NCBI GenBank assembly: GCA_027019335.1
Contig: JALUWV010000035.1
Coordinates: 1 to 64,000, forward strand
Length of the DNA: 64,000 nt
Source: Sulfurimonas sp.
GTDB lineage: Bacteria; Campylobacterota; Campylobacteria; Campylobacterales; Sulfurimonadaceae
Reading direction: 5' to 3'
Shown here: positions 56,443 to 64,000 of the stretch, piece by piece
How positions within the stretch are numbered: position 1 is the stretch's first letter
Layout of the letters: every line of letters starts with the position of its first letter
Made by a program: the position numbers and the translations under genes
Notes under the pieces: model-generated
Databases searched by the model: none
Seen by the model: only the letters and a program-made list of their open reading frames with translations
What the model was told of the DNA's origin: nothing

Positions 56443-56646
56443 TTACTTCTTTTTCACAGGGACTATTTCCATCATACCCATCCCACACTTTCCTTCACCA
56501 CATTTCATTATAATCTTATGTACAGGTGCTTTTTTAGCAACTTGAGGTTCTTGTTTATCCTCTGATTTTTGCATTACAACAACAGCTAAACCTACGATTA
56601 TAAGTAAGATTGTTGTTCCTATTCCTATCTTTTGTGCTTTATTCAT
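56443..56646 (-). CDS. Small membrane-anchored Cys/Met-motif protein
   Basis: A 67-residue protein with a membrane helix (about 7-26), a charged linker, and a compact motif MKCGEGKCGMGMM (47-59) holding two cysteines and four methionines. The EGKCG element occurs in bufferin-type (HvfA) copper-binding peptides, and the Met cluster also suggests a soft-metal site; function is inference only. It starts directly after the helicase stop on the same strand. Confidence 0.75.
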   Translation of the reverse strand: MNKAQKIGIGTTILLIIVGLAVVVMQKSEDKQEPQVAKKAPVHKIIMKCGEGKCGMGMMEIVPVKKK

Positions 56647-58728
56647 TTACTCTTCTTCCTTGTCCATGGCACTTAAAACCATTTTTCTATATGCTTCATC
56701 TTTTGGCACTAAACCAGATTCATACAAAAACTGTGAAGGCACAAAGTTTTGTTTTTTGATTTTATCATACTTTGCATAACTCAAGTACAATACATCCTTC
56801 GCTCGTGTCACTGCGACGTAAAAAAGGCGGCGTTCTTCATCTAAACTTCCCCCTCTTTGCATCAATTTTCTGTTTGGAAATCTTCCATCCATCAAATCAA
56901 TCACATACACTTCTTTATACTCTAAACCCTTTGAAGCATGCACACTCAGTAAGTTTACACCCTCCCCTTGTGTCAAATCTGAGGAGCCTAAAATCATAGC
57001 ATTTAAAAATCGTTCATGCTCATTATAGGGTTTTGCAAGTTCTTCAAGAAGAAGCATTTTTCTCCTGATTCGAGAGAGTGCTTCTGTTTTGTGTTTTTCA
57101 TCTACACTCCCATCTTTAAGTGTTGCTCTTTTTGTAGCTAAACTCTCTGCAATATATGCACAAAAAGTGGATGAAGCGATTTTGCGTACAATCGTTCTAG
57201 GTTGTTTAATCCCTTTTAAATCACGATACAAAAGATAAAAATTATGTAAAAAAGTTGCACTCTCTTTGGTAAGCTTTGGATGTTTCAACACAGGGTTTTT
57301 CATAAACTTCGCTTCAAATCCAAGCTTTACATACTTTCCAACCGCACCCAACTCTGCAAACTCGTCAAAAAGACCAAGTTGTGAGTTGAGCTTGCGTTTT
57401 TCAAAAGGATTTTTGATGCTTTCATCAGGGGCGTACAGTCCAAAAAACATACTACCATTACCAACATTTTTCAGCGCAATATACAACTCTTTTGCCATGG
57501 CACTCCCTATCCCACGAGCAAATTCAAAGATATGAATAAATGCCATCATGTCTGATTCATTCACAAGTAAAGTGTACAAATCTAACACCGCTTTGACTTC
57601 ACGGGCATCAAAAAAGCTTGTGCCACCCTTGCGTTTACAAGGAATGTCCAGCTCACGAAGCCCTACTTCTATCCCATCTGCTGAAGAGTTATTGCGAAAT
57701 ATCACAGCAATCTCTTCATGTGGTGTTTGCGTGTCACGAATCTTTGCAGCTATGGCATGGTACTGGTCAAAAAGCTCTTCATATGCGAGCAATTTTGGAG
57801 CTTGCGCAGCAAAATCACGTGTCACTTCTAACTGCTTAGGGTAAATGCGTTCATTATGTTCTATCACTCGTGTGGCAAGCGAAAGGATAGGACGAGAAGA
57901 GCGATAATTTTTGGTAAGAGTATGTACTTTTGCCTGTGGAAATTTTTGGGTATAGGTACCAATTATCCCAATATCTGCCCCATTAAAAGCATAAATACTC
58001 TGATCATAATCCCCTACACAAAACAGTGAAGGCGGTTGCATCGCATCTATCAATGTGCCTTGCAGTGCATTCGTATCTTGATACTCATCCACAAGTACCT
58101 CTTTATAACCTAAATTTTTACTCTTGCAAATTTCTCGAAAATTTAAAAGAAGGTCATTGAAGTTCACAAAACCATACTCTTTTTTTAAAGATTCAAACTC
58201 ATCAACAATATCTGCATAAATCAAGGCAAAGATAGCATGCTCATCATACTTTTCTTTTATCCAATCTTCAAAATTGTTGTCTAGTTCTGTATTTTGATAA
58301 AAAGAGTACAAATCATACAGATGGTTTCCACCGTACGGTGTTGTCTCTGCTTCTATACGCATAAAGTTACGTTTCTCATATACTGAACGGAAAAGTGTTT
58401 TGAGTTCGCGTTGCTGTTTCAAAACGACACGTTTGTCAAATTTCTTTAACCATCTATAACTCACGGCATGAAAGGTTCCTGCATCTATTTTGGCAGCAAC
58501 ATTTTTACCAAAAAATTCTGCAACACGCTCAACCATCTCGGCTGCAGCTTTGTTGGTAAACGTCAGTAAAAGTATCTCTTCAGGCTTCACCTCATTGTTT
58601 AAAAGATATGCTATTCTTCCCACTATCGTGGAAGTTTTACCTGTTCCAGCAGAAGCGATGATGAGATTTTGCGCACTCTTTGAAGTTGCCGCGGCATACT
58701 GTTCTGTGTTTAAACGAGATAATGCCAT
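56647..58728 (-). CDS. UvrD/Rep/PcrA-family ATP-dependent DNA helicase
   Basis: A 693-residue superfamily 1A helicase. It has the N-terminal Q-motif region, Walker A ASAGTGKTST (25-34), TFTNKAAAEM, Walker B with VDEYQDTN, the NYRSS motif, and LLSVHASKGLEYKEVYVI near the C terminus. It could act in nucleotide excision and mismatch repair or replication restart. The small Cys/Met protein follows in the same direction. AAAGGAAG precedes the ATG. Confidence 0.93.
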   Translation of the reverse strand: MALSRLNTEQYAAATSKSAQNLIIASAGTGKTSTIVGRIAYLLNNEVKPEEILLLTFTNKAAAEMVERVAEFFGKNVAAKIDAGTFHAVSYRWLKKFDKRVVLKQQRELKTLFRSVYEKRNFMRIEAETTPYGGNHLYDLYSFYQNTELDNNFEDWIKEKYDEHAIFALIYADIVDEFESLKKEYGFVNFNDLLLNFREICKSKNLGYKEVLVDEYQDTNALQGTLIDAMQPPSLFCVGDYDQSIYAFNGADIGIIGTYTQKFPQAKVHTLTKNYRSSRPILSLATRVIEHNERIYPKQLEVTRDFAAQAPKLLAYEELFDQYHAIAAKIRDTQTPHEEIAVIFRNNSSADGIEVGLRELDIPCKRKGGTSFFDAREVKAVLDLYTLLVNESDMMAFIHIFEFARGIGSAMAKELYIALKNVGNGSMFFGLYAPDESIKNPFEKRKLNSQLGLFDEFAELGAVGKYVKLGFEAKFMKNPVLKHPKLTKESATFLHNFYLLYRDLKGIKQPRTIVRKIASSTFCAYIAESLATKRATLKDGSVDEKHKTEALSRIRRKMLLLEELAKPYNEHERFLNAMILGSSDLTQGEGVNLLSVHASKGLEYKEVYVIDLMDGRFPNRKLMQRGGSLDEERRLFYVAVTRAKDVLYLSYAKYDKIKKQNFVPSQFLYESGLVPKDEAYRKMVLSAMDKEEE

Positions 58729-58759
58729 GCGGTCACTTCCTTTTATTTTTTGGGATAGA

Positions 58760-58765
58760 ATTATA
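58760..58765 (-). promoter_or_regulatory. -10 promoter element of the helicase gene
   Basis: TATAAT read on the minus strand (ATTATA at 58760-58765), 31 bases upstream of the helicase ATG at 58728, with AAAGGAAG as ribosome-binding site in between. Confidence 0.6.
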
Positions 58766-58838
58766 CCTCTTTCTCATTAAATGGTGCTTCTTTTTTATGT
58801 TCTAGAAATTGTCATAATTAAAAATTTTGGTTATAATT

Positions 58839-58861
58839 ATGATAAGAATTATTTTTATCAT
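58839..58861. promoter_or_regulatory. Inverted repeat upstream of the second GGDEF gene
   Basis: ATGATAA (58839-58845), nine-base spacer, TTATCAT (58855-58861), a perfect 7-bp inverted repeat ending 13 bases before the start at 58875. It resembles a Fur-type operator (half-site GATAA), but the spacing differs from the classical 9-1-9 box. Confidence 0.35.
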
Positions 58862-58874
58862 CAGGATGTTTAAG

Positions 58875-59693
58875 ATGCCAAACAACCAAATACTCCGAAT
58901 CATTTCGAATGAAACCAAAGCCACTATCGAACAAATGGATATTGTCACACCTAGCATTTATGCTTCATTCTTTGAAAAGTTTGCATCAGAACATCACGAG
59001 TTCATTGAAAATGAAAAAGATTTAGCCGTTGATTTGATACAACATGAATGTAGTAACCTTACAGATATGCAAACAGAAGCAACTCAAAGTGCAAATACAC
59101 TCACAAACAACACAGATAAGGCCATTTCAGCCATAAAGAAGAAAGATGAAAAAGCATTAAATGAAGTTTTAGAAGAGACAAATAAACTCAAACTAGAGAT
59201 AGAAAAACTCAAAGAAGCGGTTTATAAAGATGAACTTACCCATGCAAATAACCGTAAATGGTTGCATGATACTTACTTAAATGAAGATAGTGAGACACTC
59301 AAAACCGATGGTATAATGGCATTGATTGACTTAAATTATTTTAAACAGGTAAATGACACTTATGGACATATTATAGGGGATAAAGTACTCATCTTTATAG
59401 CAAATCAGCTCAAAAGTACTCATGAACAGGTAGTGCGTTATGGAGGAGATGAGTTTTTAGTTATGTTTGAAGCACATAATTCTCTTCACCATGCTATAGA
59501 CAAACTTTCAAAAATAAGAGAAGCTATCATCAGTAAAAAACTCAAAGCACATGATGCAAAATTTACAGTCAGTTTTTCCTTTGGTGTTATCCCTTACAAA
59601 CAGGGAGATGCACTTGCAAAAACTATCGAACTTGCAGATAAAAATATGTATAATGATAAAATCATGATAAAGAAAAGAGTTACAGGCATCTAA
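58875..59693 (+). CDS. GGDEF-domain diguanylate cyclase, cytoplasmic
   Basis: A 272-residue soluble protein with an N-terminal helical region (about 1-115, coiled coil near 90-117) and a GGDEF domain (about 118-272) with the intact active motif RYGGDEF (190-194 for GGDEF). The RxxD inhibitory site is missing (STHE at the equivalent place), unlike the sensor at 53585. The start at 58875 (MPNNQILRI) is preferred over open frame further upstream. A perfect inverted repeat lies just upstream. Confidence 0.88.
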   Translation: MPNNQILRIISNETKATIEQMDIVTPSIYASFFEKFASEHHEFIENEKDLAVDLIQHECSNLTDMQTEATQSANTLTNNTDKAISAIKKKDEKALNEVLEETNKLKLEIEKLKEAVYKDELTHANNRKWLHDTYLNEDSETLKTDGIMALIDLNYFKQVNDTYGHIIGDKVLIFIANQLKSTHEQVVRYGGDEFLVMFEAHNSLHHAIDKLSKIREAIISKKLKAHDAKFTVSFSFGVIPYKQGDALAKTIELADKNMYNDKIMIKKRVTGI

Positions 59694-59742
59694 TTAATAG
59701 AATATTAAGTATAATAACACATAGTTAAATATGGAGAATAAT

Positions 59743-60018
59743 ATGGTTACTTATGCAAAAGATGAAATGGTTGGCATTACAGAGCTTGGAAAATCTCTTG
59801 GAAGTTATCTTGACAAAGTCACTTCAGATATGTTTAGTAAGATTGCCATTATACGAAGGAATAAACCTGAAGCAGTCATTATTCCCATAGAAGAGTATGA
59901 ACTCCTTCAAAGTGCTTATGATAGACTAGAACAAAAAGAGATAGAGACTCTTTTAGCTAATATGAGTGAAGATGATAAACAAGTTTCTATAACAAAAACT
60001 TTGAGTATAGACATTTAG
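59743..60018 (+). CDS. Phd/YefM-family antitoxin
   Basis: A 91-residue protein. The N-terminal Phd fold (VGITELGKSLGSYLDKV, then RRNKPEAVIIPIEEYE) binds DNA and represses its own operon in the family, and the C-terminal 35 residues would mask the toxin. GGAG six bases before the ATG at 59743 decides that start over the ATG at 59731. The toxin gene follows two bases after its stop. Confidence 0.88.
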   Translation: MVTYAKDEMVGITELGKSLGSYLDKVTSDMFSKIAIIRRNKPEAVIIPIEEYELLQSAYDRLEQKEIETLLANMSEDDKQVSITKTLSIDI

Positions 60019-60020
60019 TA

Positions 60021-60311
60021 ATGAAAAAAGATATTAAGCTTACATATCTAAAAAAAGCGACAAAATTTCTTGATAAAAACAAAACTGTTTTAACACAAAC
60101 ACAAGTTGATATACTCCTCATAAAATTTATCAAAAAAAAGATTTATGCCATTGATACAAATATTGATTATAAGCAGATGAGTGGAAACATCTCCAATATT
60201 TATAGAATCAGAAAAGCAAATGTTAGAATCATTTTAAAATTAGAAAATGATGAAATCATTATAGAAGCCATTGTCACAGATATTGGCTTTCGCGGGGATA
60301 TTTATAAATAA
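60021..60311 (+). CDS. RelE/ParE-type toxin
   Basis: A 96-residue basic protein with the ParE/RelE core: IYRIRKANVRIILKLEN, then the C-terminal DIGFRGDIYK, matching the usual R-V-I-x-x-I-x-x-R-x-x-x-Y end. The N-terminal 45 residues are lysine-rich and less typical. Whether it cuts mRNA or poisons gyrase cannot be told. Paired with the Phd-type antitoxin, between a GGDEF gene and valS. Confidence 0.8.
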   Translation: MKKDIKLTYLKKATKFLDKNKTVLTQTQVDILLIKFIKKKIYAIDTNIDYKQMSGNISNIYRIRKANVRIILKLENDEIIIEAIVTDIGFRGDIYK

Positions 60312-60323
60312 GCACTTTTTGGC

Positions 60324-60329
60324 TATAAT
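60324..60329 (+). promoter_or_regulatory. -10 promoter element of valS
   Basis: TATAAT in TTTTTGGCTATAATC, 26 bases upstream of the valS ATG, with AAGG (60345-60348) as ribosome-binding site. No -35 is apparent. Confidence 0.7.
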
Positions 60330-60355
60330 CGCGCAATTATATTTAAGGCGATACT

Positions 60356-62980
60356 ATGTCAGAGAACAGATACAATCCACAAGAAACAGAAAACAAATAC
60401 TACCAAATTTGGGAAAATCGTAAATACTTTGAAGTAGATGGCAACAAAGCCATTCAAGAAGAGGGAAAAAACTTCTCTATCATGATGCCCCCACCAAATG
60501 TCACAGGGCGCTTACATATAGGGCATGCACTTACCTTTACACTTCAAGACATTATCACTCGTTACAAACGTATGGATGGGTACAAAACACTCTGGCAACC
60601 TGGAACAGACCATGCAGGGATAGCGACGCAAAATGTTGTAGAAAAACAACTCCTTGCGGAAGGAACAACCAAAGAAGCTATCGGTCGTGAAGCCTTTTTA
60701 GAACGTGCTTGGAAATGGAAAGCAGAATCTGCAGGAATCATGACAGAACAACTCCGCCATATGGGAGTCTCTCCTGCTTGGGAAAGAGAGCGTTTTACCA
60801 TGGATGCAGGTCTGCAAAAGTCTGTAAAAGAAGCCTTTGTAAAACTTTACAATGATGGGCTTATCGTTCGTGGAAACTACATGGTAAACTGGTGTACTCA
60901 CGATGGCGCACTCTCAGACATTGAAGTAGAACATGAAGAAGAAAATGGCAAATTTTACCATATGCTCTATCATTTCGCCGATGGAAGTGGTAGCGTTGAA
61001 GTCGCAACAACAAGACCTGAAACCTACTTTGGCGATACGGCAATCATGGTACACCCTGAGGATGAACGCTACAAAGCGATTATAGGAAAAGAAGTACTTT
61101 TACCACTCTTAGATAAAAAAATCAAAATCATTGCAGATGATTATGTCGATATGGAGTTTGGAACAGGTGTCGTGAAAGTAACCCCAGCACATGACCAAAA
61201 TGACTACGAAGTAGGGAAACGCCATAACCTTGAGTTTATCACAGTTTTTGATGAAAAAGGAATCTTAAATGAATACGCTGGCGAATTTGCAGGACTTGAG
61301 CGTTTAGAAGCACGAGAGACTATCGTTGCTCGTCTACAAGAAGAGGGATTTGTTGTAAAGATTGAAGACCATAAACATCAAGTCGGACACTGCTACAGAT
61401 GTAAAAATATCGTTGAACCCTACATCTCAAAACAGTGGTTTGTTCGTAGTAAAGTAGCTGATGCTTCCATAGAAAAAACAAATGCAGGTGAAGCAGAGTT
61501 TTTCCCTCCTCACTGGATAAACTCTTATAACTCGTGGATGGGAGAACTCCGTGACTGGTGTATCTCACGTCAACTCTGGTGGGGACATCAAATACCTGTC
61601 TTTTACTGTGGCGATTGTGAGCATGAGTTTGCAAGCTTAGAAGATACCCCTTCAGCGTGTCCAAAATGTGCAAGCAAAAATCTCACTCAAGACCCTGATG
61701 TCCTTGACACTTGGTTTAGTTCAGCACTCTGGCCTTTTTCTACTTTAGGCTGGGGAAATGGTGATGTAGAAATGGACAAACTTTTCCAATCAGATGATAT
61801 GAAAGATTTTTATCCAAATACATTGCTCATTACTGGCTTTGATATTCTCTTCTTTTGGGTCGCACGTATGATGATGATGGGTGAAAACTTCATAGGAAAA
61901 CTTCCATTTAACCATATCTATCTCCATGCACTTGTTCGTGATGAACACGGACAAAAAATGTCAAAATCAAAAGGCAATGTCATTGACCCACTCGACATGA
62001 TAAACAAATATTCCGCTGATATCTTACGCTTCACCCTAGCTGTAAGTGCTGCACAAGGGCGTGACATCCGTATGAGTGAAGAGAAACTTGAACTCAACAG
62101 AAACTTCACCAACAAACTTTATAATGCAAGTAAATACTTGCAAATGAATGTAGATGTCTTCCCAGACCTTACAAGTTTTTGTGTGGAGAGTGACCTAGGA
62201 CGTTATATGATGTCGCGTTTAAACTATGCAACCAAAGAAGTCCGTGCCAATCTTGATGAGTATAAATTTAACGATGCAGCACTTGTGATGTACAAATTTC
62301 TTTGGAATGAGTTTTGTGACTGGGGGATTGAACTCAGTAAAGCAGACAAAAGTTCTATTGTCGAACTTGGGGCTATCTTTAAAGAGGCGATGAAACTCCT
62401 TCACCCTTTTATGCCATTTATTACAGAACATCTCTACCACGAACTCAGTGGTACCTCTTTAGAAAATGGCGAGTCTATCATGCTGATGAAGTACCCATCA
62501 AAAACAAAACAGCGCAAAGAAGAAGCGACATTTGAAATCATTATGGATGCTATTGTCTCGATTCGCCGTGCAAAAGTACTTGTCGATTTAGCTAACCAAA
62601 AAATCGAAAAAGCTTTTGTAAAACTCAACAATGTTGATGCTAAAACGCAAGCAATGATGTTACCATTTATCTCAAGACTCGCAAAAGTAGAAAATCTTGC
62701 CTTTACAGAGAGTAAGATTGAAAATGCAGTGAGTGATATATCTGATAAGTGTGAGACTTTTATCCCAACTGATAGTATAGATTTATCGTCTATCATCACT
62801 AAACTCACAAAACAAGATGAAAAACTGCAAAAAGAGATAGCGAAATTGAATGGAATGTTAAATAATGAGCGTTTTGTAGCCAATGCTCCTGAAGATGTTT
62901 TGGAAAAAAACCGTAACCTCCTTGCAGATGCAAAAGCAAAGCAAGTAAAAGTTATGGAGCAACTTGAATCGTTGCAATAA
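60356..62980 (+). CDS. valS: Valine--tRNA ligase
   Basis: The 874-residue class I synthetase charges tRNA(Val). It shows PPPNVTGRLHIGHA with HIGH at 54-57, an editing (CP1) domain (about 190-350, TTRPETYFGD), the WWGHQIPVFYC segment with zinc-like cysteines, KMSKSKGN near 532, an anticodon-binding domain, and a C-terminal coiled-coil arm (about 808-874). The length is normal. It has its own promoter. Confidence 0.97.
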   Translation: MSENRYNPQETENKYYQIWENRKYFEVDGNKAIQEEGKNFSIMMPPPNVTGRLHIGHALTFTLQDIITRYKRMDGYKTLWQPGTDHAGIATQNVVEKQLLAEGTTKEAIGREAFLERAWKWKAESAGIMTEQLRHMGVSPAWERERFTMDAGLQKSVKEAFVKLYNDGLIVRGNYMVNWCTHDGALSDIEVEHEEENGKFYHMLYHFADGSGSVEVATTRPETYFGDTAIMVHPEDERYKAIIGKEVLLPLLDKKIKIIADDYVDMEFGTGVVKVTPAHDQNDYEVGKRHNLEFITVFDEKGILNEYAGEFAGLERLEARETIVARLQEEGFVVKIEDHKHQVGHCYRCKNIVEPYISKQWFVRSKVADASIEKTNAGEAEFFPPHWINSYNSWMGELRDWCISRQLWWGHQIPVFYCGDCEHEFASLEDTPSACPKCASKNLTQDPDVLDTWFSSALWPFSTLGWGNGDVEMDKLFQSDDMKDFYPNTLLITGFDILFFWVARMMMMGENFIGKLPFNHIYLHALVRDEHGQKMSKSKGNVIDPLDMINKYSADILRFTLAVSAAQGRDIRMSEEKLELNRNFTNKLYNASKYLQMNVDVFPDLTSFCVESDLGRYMMSRLNYATKEVRANLDEYKFNDAALVMYKFLWNEFCDWGIELSKADKSSIVELGAIFKEAMKLLHPFMPFITEHLYHELSGTSLENGESIMLMKYPSKTKQRKEEATFEIIMDAIVSIRRAKVLVDLANQKIEKAFVKLNNVDAKTQAMMLPFISRLAKVENLAFTESKIENAVSDISDKCETFIPTDSIDLSSIITKLTKQDEKLQKEIAKLNGMLNNERFVANAPEDVLEKNRNLLADAKAKQVKVMEQLESLQ

Positions 62981-62983
62981 AAT

Positions 62984-63118
62984 TTATATGTGTGTTGTTT
63001 TATAGATAAAAGCTTGGCAATTAATCTTTTTCATAAGTTTTTTTGCCTCTTTTTTTGTAATACCGTGTTGTGCGACTGCCTCTTTGATTGCTGATTCTGT
63101 TAAATATGTATGTTTCAT
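62984..63118 (-). CDS. Small basic protein of 44 residues
   Basis: A short gene opposite in direction to valS and the SulP gene. It begins MKHTYLTESAIKEAV and reads on to a TAA at 62984-62986. AGGAGA sits about nine bases upstream of the ATG, a strong ribosome-binding site. The protein is basic and helical with one cysteine (KKINCQAF). No family is recognised. The ribosome-binding site and coding-like composition make it a likely real gene. Confidence 0.6.
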   Translation of the reverse strand: MKHTYLTESAIKEAVAQHGITKKEAKKLMKKINCQAFIYKTTHI

Positions 63119-63202
63119 AGTATAGTTTCTCCTAATAATTTAGATAAGAAATTATACAACTTTTTTCGTAACATTTCAAGAAAAAAATAAAGGTCTCCAA
63201 AA

Positions 63203-64000
63203 TTGTTTAATATAAAAAAATATGCATCACAAAATATAAAAAATGATGTTTTATCTGGTTTAGTTGTCGCCGTTGCACTTGTTCCTGAAGCAATCGCGTT
63301 TAGTTTTATAGCAGGTGTAAGCCCTATTGTCGGTCTTTACACTGCATTTATCTTAGGGCTTGTCACAGCTATCATCGGTGGAAAACCAGGGATGATTAGT
63401 GGAGCGACAGGAAGTGTAGCCGTTGTTATGATAGGGCTTGTCCTTGAAGCAAACACACTTTTAACATCCGCTGGACTTACGGGGGATGCACTCTACATCC
63501 ATATGCTCAATTATGTCTTACTGGCAACCATTTTAGCGGGAGCATTTCAAGTACTTGTGGGTGTGTTAAAACTTGGAAAATTCATCCGTCTAGTCCCACA
63601 ACCCGCTCTTTATGGTTTTGTCAATGGACTTGCTATTGTTATCGCTATGGCACAGTTCAAATTCTTTGATGGGCAAGGTTTTAGTATGTATTTTATCGTT
63701 GCTATAACGATGCTCATTATGTACTTTTTACCAAAATTTACAAAAACAATTCCCTCTGGTTTAGTGGCTATTGTACTCATTACATTGGGAGTTTATTTTA
63801 CCCATACCGATACACTCTTAGTGGGTTCTCTTGCCAATTTATCGGCATTTAAAGGGCAACTTCCTCATTTTATTTTGCCAGATACTCTTTTTAACATGGA
63901 TGCTATTATTATGGTTTTACCTTATGCTATCATCATGGCACTTGTTGGTCTCATAGAGTCTCTGCTCACACTTGCTGTTTTGGATGAGATGAGCAATGAG
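63203..64000 (+). CDS. SulP-family anion permease, partial (cut by window end)
   Basis: The first 266 codons of a SulP/SLC26 transporter; the stop lies beyond the window. The TTG at 63203 gives MFNIKKYASQNIKNDVLSGL, the normal SulP N terminus, with AAAGG about nine bases upstream; the nearby ATG at 63222 is out of frame. VALVPEAIAFSFIAG and the SGATGSVAVVM helix are SulP hallmarks. Sulfate, bicarbonate or another anion may be the substrate. The C-terminal STAS domain is not seen here. Confidence 0.88.
   Translation, partial: MFNIKKYASQNIKNDVLSGLVVAVALVPEAIAFSFIAGVSPIVGLYTAFILGLVTAIIGGKPGMISGATGSVAVVMIGLVLEANTLLTSAGLTGDALYIHMLNYVLLATILAGAFQVLVGVLKLGKFIRLVPQPALYGFVNGLAIVIAMAQFKFFDGQGFSMYFIVAITMLIMYFLPKFTKTIPSGLVAIVLITLGVYFTHTDTLLVGSLANLSAFKGQLPHFILPDTLFNMDAIIMVLPYAIIMALVGLIESLLTLAVLDEMSNE

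Noticed and set aside
63222-63236. ATG start for the SulP gene
   Set aside because: This ATG is in another frame and meets a stop after five codons; the TTG at 63203 gives the SulP N terminus.

Overview
The window is AT-rich, densely packed bacterial chromosome. It has the marks of a free-living Campylobacterota (Epsilonproteobacteria), most like Sulfurimonas or a close relative. The gene order aroQ-folK-flhF-flhG-(small membrane protein)-fliA-fliM-fliY is the one known from Campylobacter and Helicobacter. Other markers are a futalosine-pathway deaminase, Csd4/Csd6-type cell-shape peptidases, HslUV with a short propeptide, and promoters that are little more than a TATAAT -10 box. The genus is inferred from gene content; no rRNA or tRNA gene was seen.

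Layout. 177-8096 (minus) is one tight operon from aroQ through the flagellar regulators and switch proteins to a LOG-family protein and mnmA. 8180-18304 is mixed housekeeping: aminofutalosine deaminase, a ferritin-like DUF455 protein, CmoB, a cation efflux pump, TruD, RibF, TlyA, LigA. 18399-22639 carries a chemoreceptor, two small unknowns, an MFS transporter and flaG behind a good sigma-28 promoter. 22747-30213 (plus) runs argG, a ferredoxin:thioredoxin-reductase/rhodanese fusion, rplI, hslV, hslU, era, and two adjacent peptidoglycan-trimming enzymes (Csd6/Pgp2-like and Csd4/Pgp1-like).

30226-39408 (plus) is the most distinctive block. It is a nine-gene type IV pilus/type II secretion-like machine in the order MshI-J-K-L-M-N-(unknown)-E-G. 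It has no pilin, prepilin peptidase or retraction ATPase. Order and content match both the MSHA pilus biogenesis block of gammaproteobacteria and the Cts DNA-uptake cluster of Campylobacter, so natural transformation or a pseudopilus is the leading inference. An Rpn-type nuclease gene follows.

40355-53556 holds YigZ, YebC, direct-sulfhydrylation methionine synthesis (metY, metX), xseB, a nitrilase-fold protein that has lost its catalytic Cys and Lys, an E1-like protein, a tethered cytochrome c, and the run dapC-like/murC/mutS2/BaiN-like. 53585-64000 has a substrate-binding-protein/PAS/GGDEF sensor, an EI24 membrane protein, a UvrD-type helicase, a second GGDEF protein, a Phd/ParE-type toxin-antitoxin pair, valS, an unlisted 44-residue gene, and the start of a SulP transporter cut by the window edge. 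No gap between genes exceeds about 225 bases.
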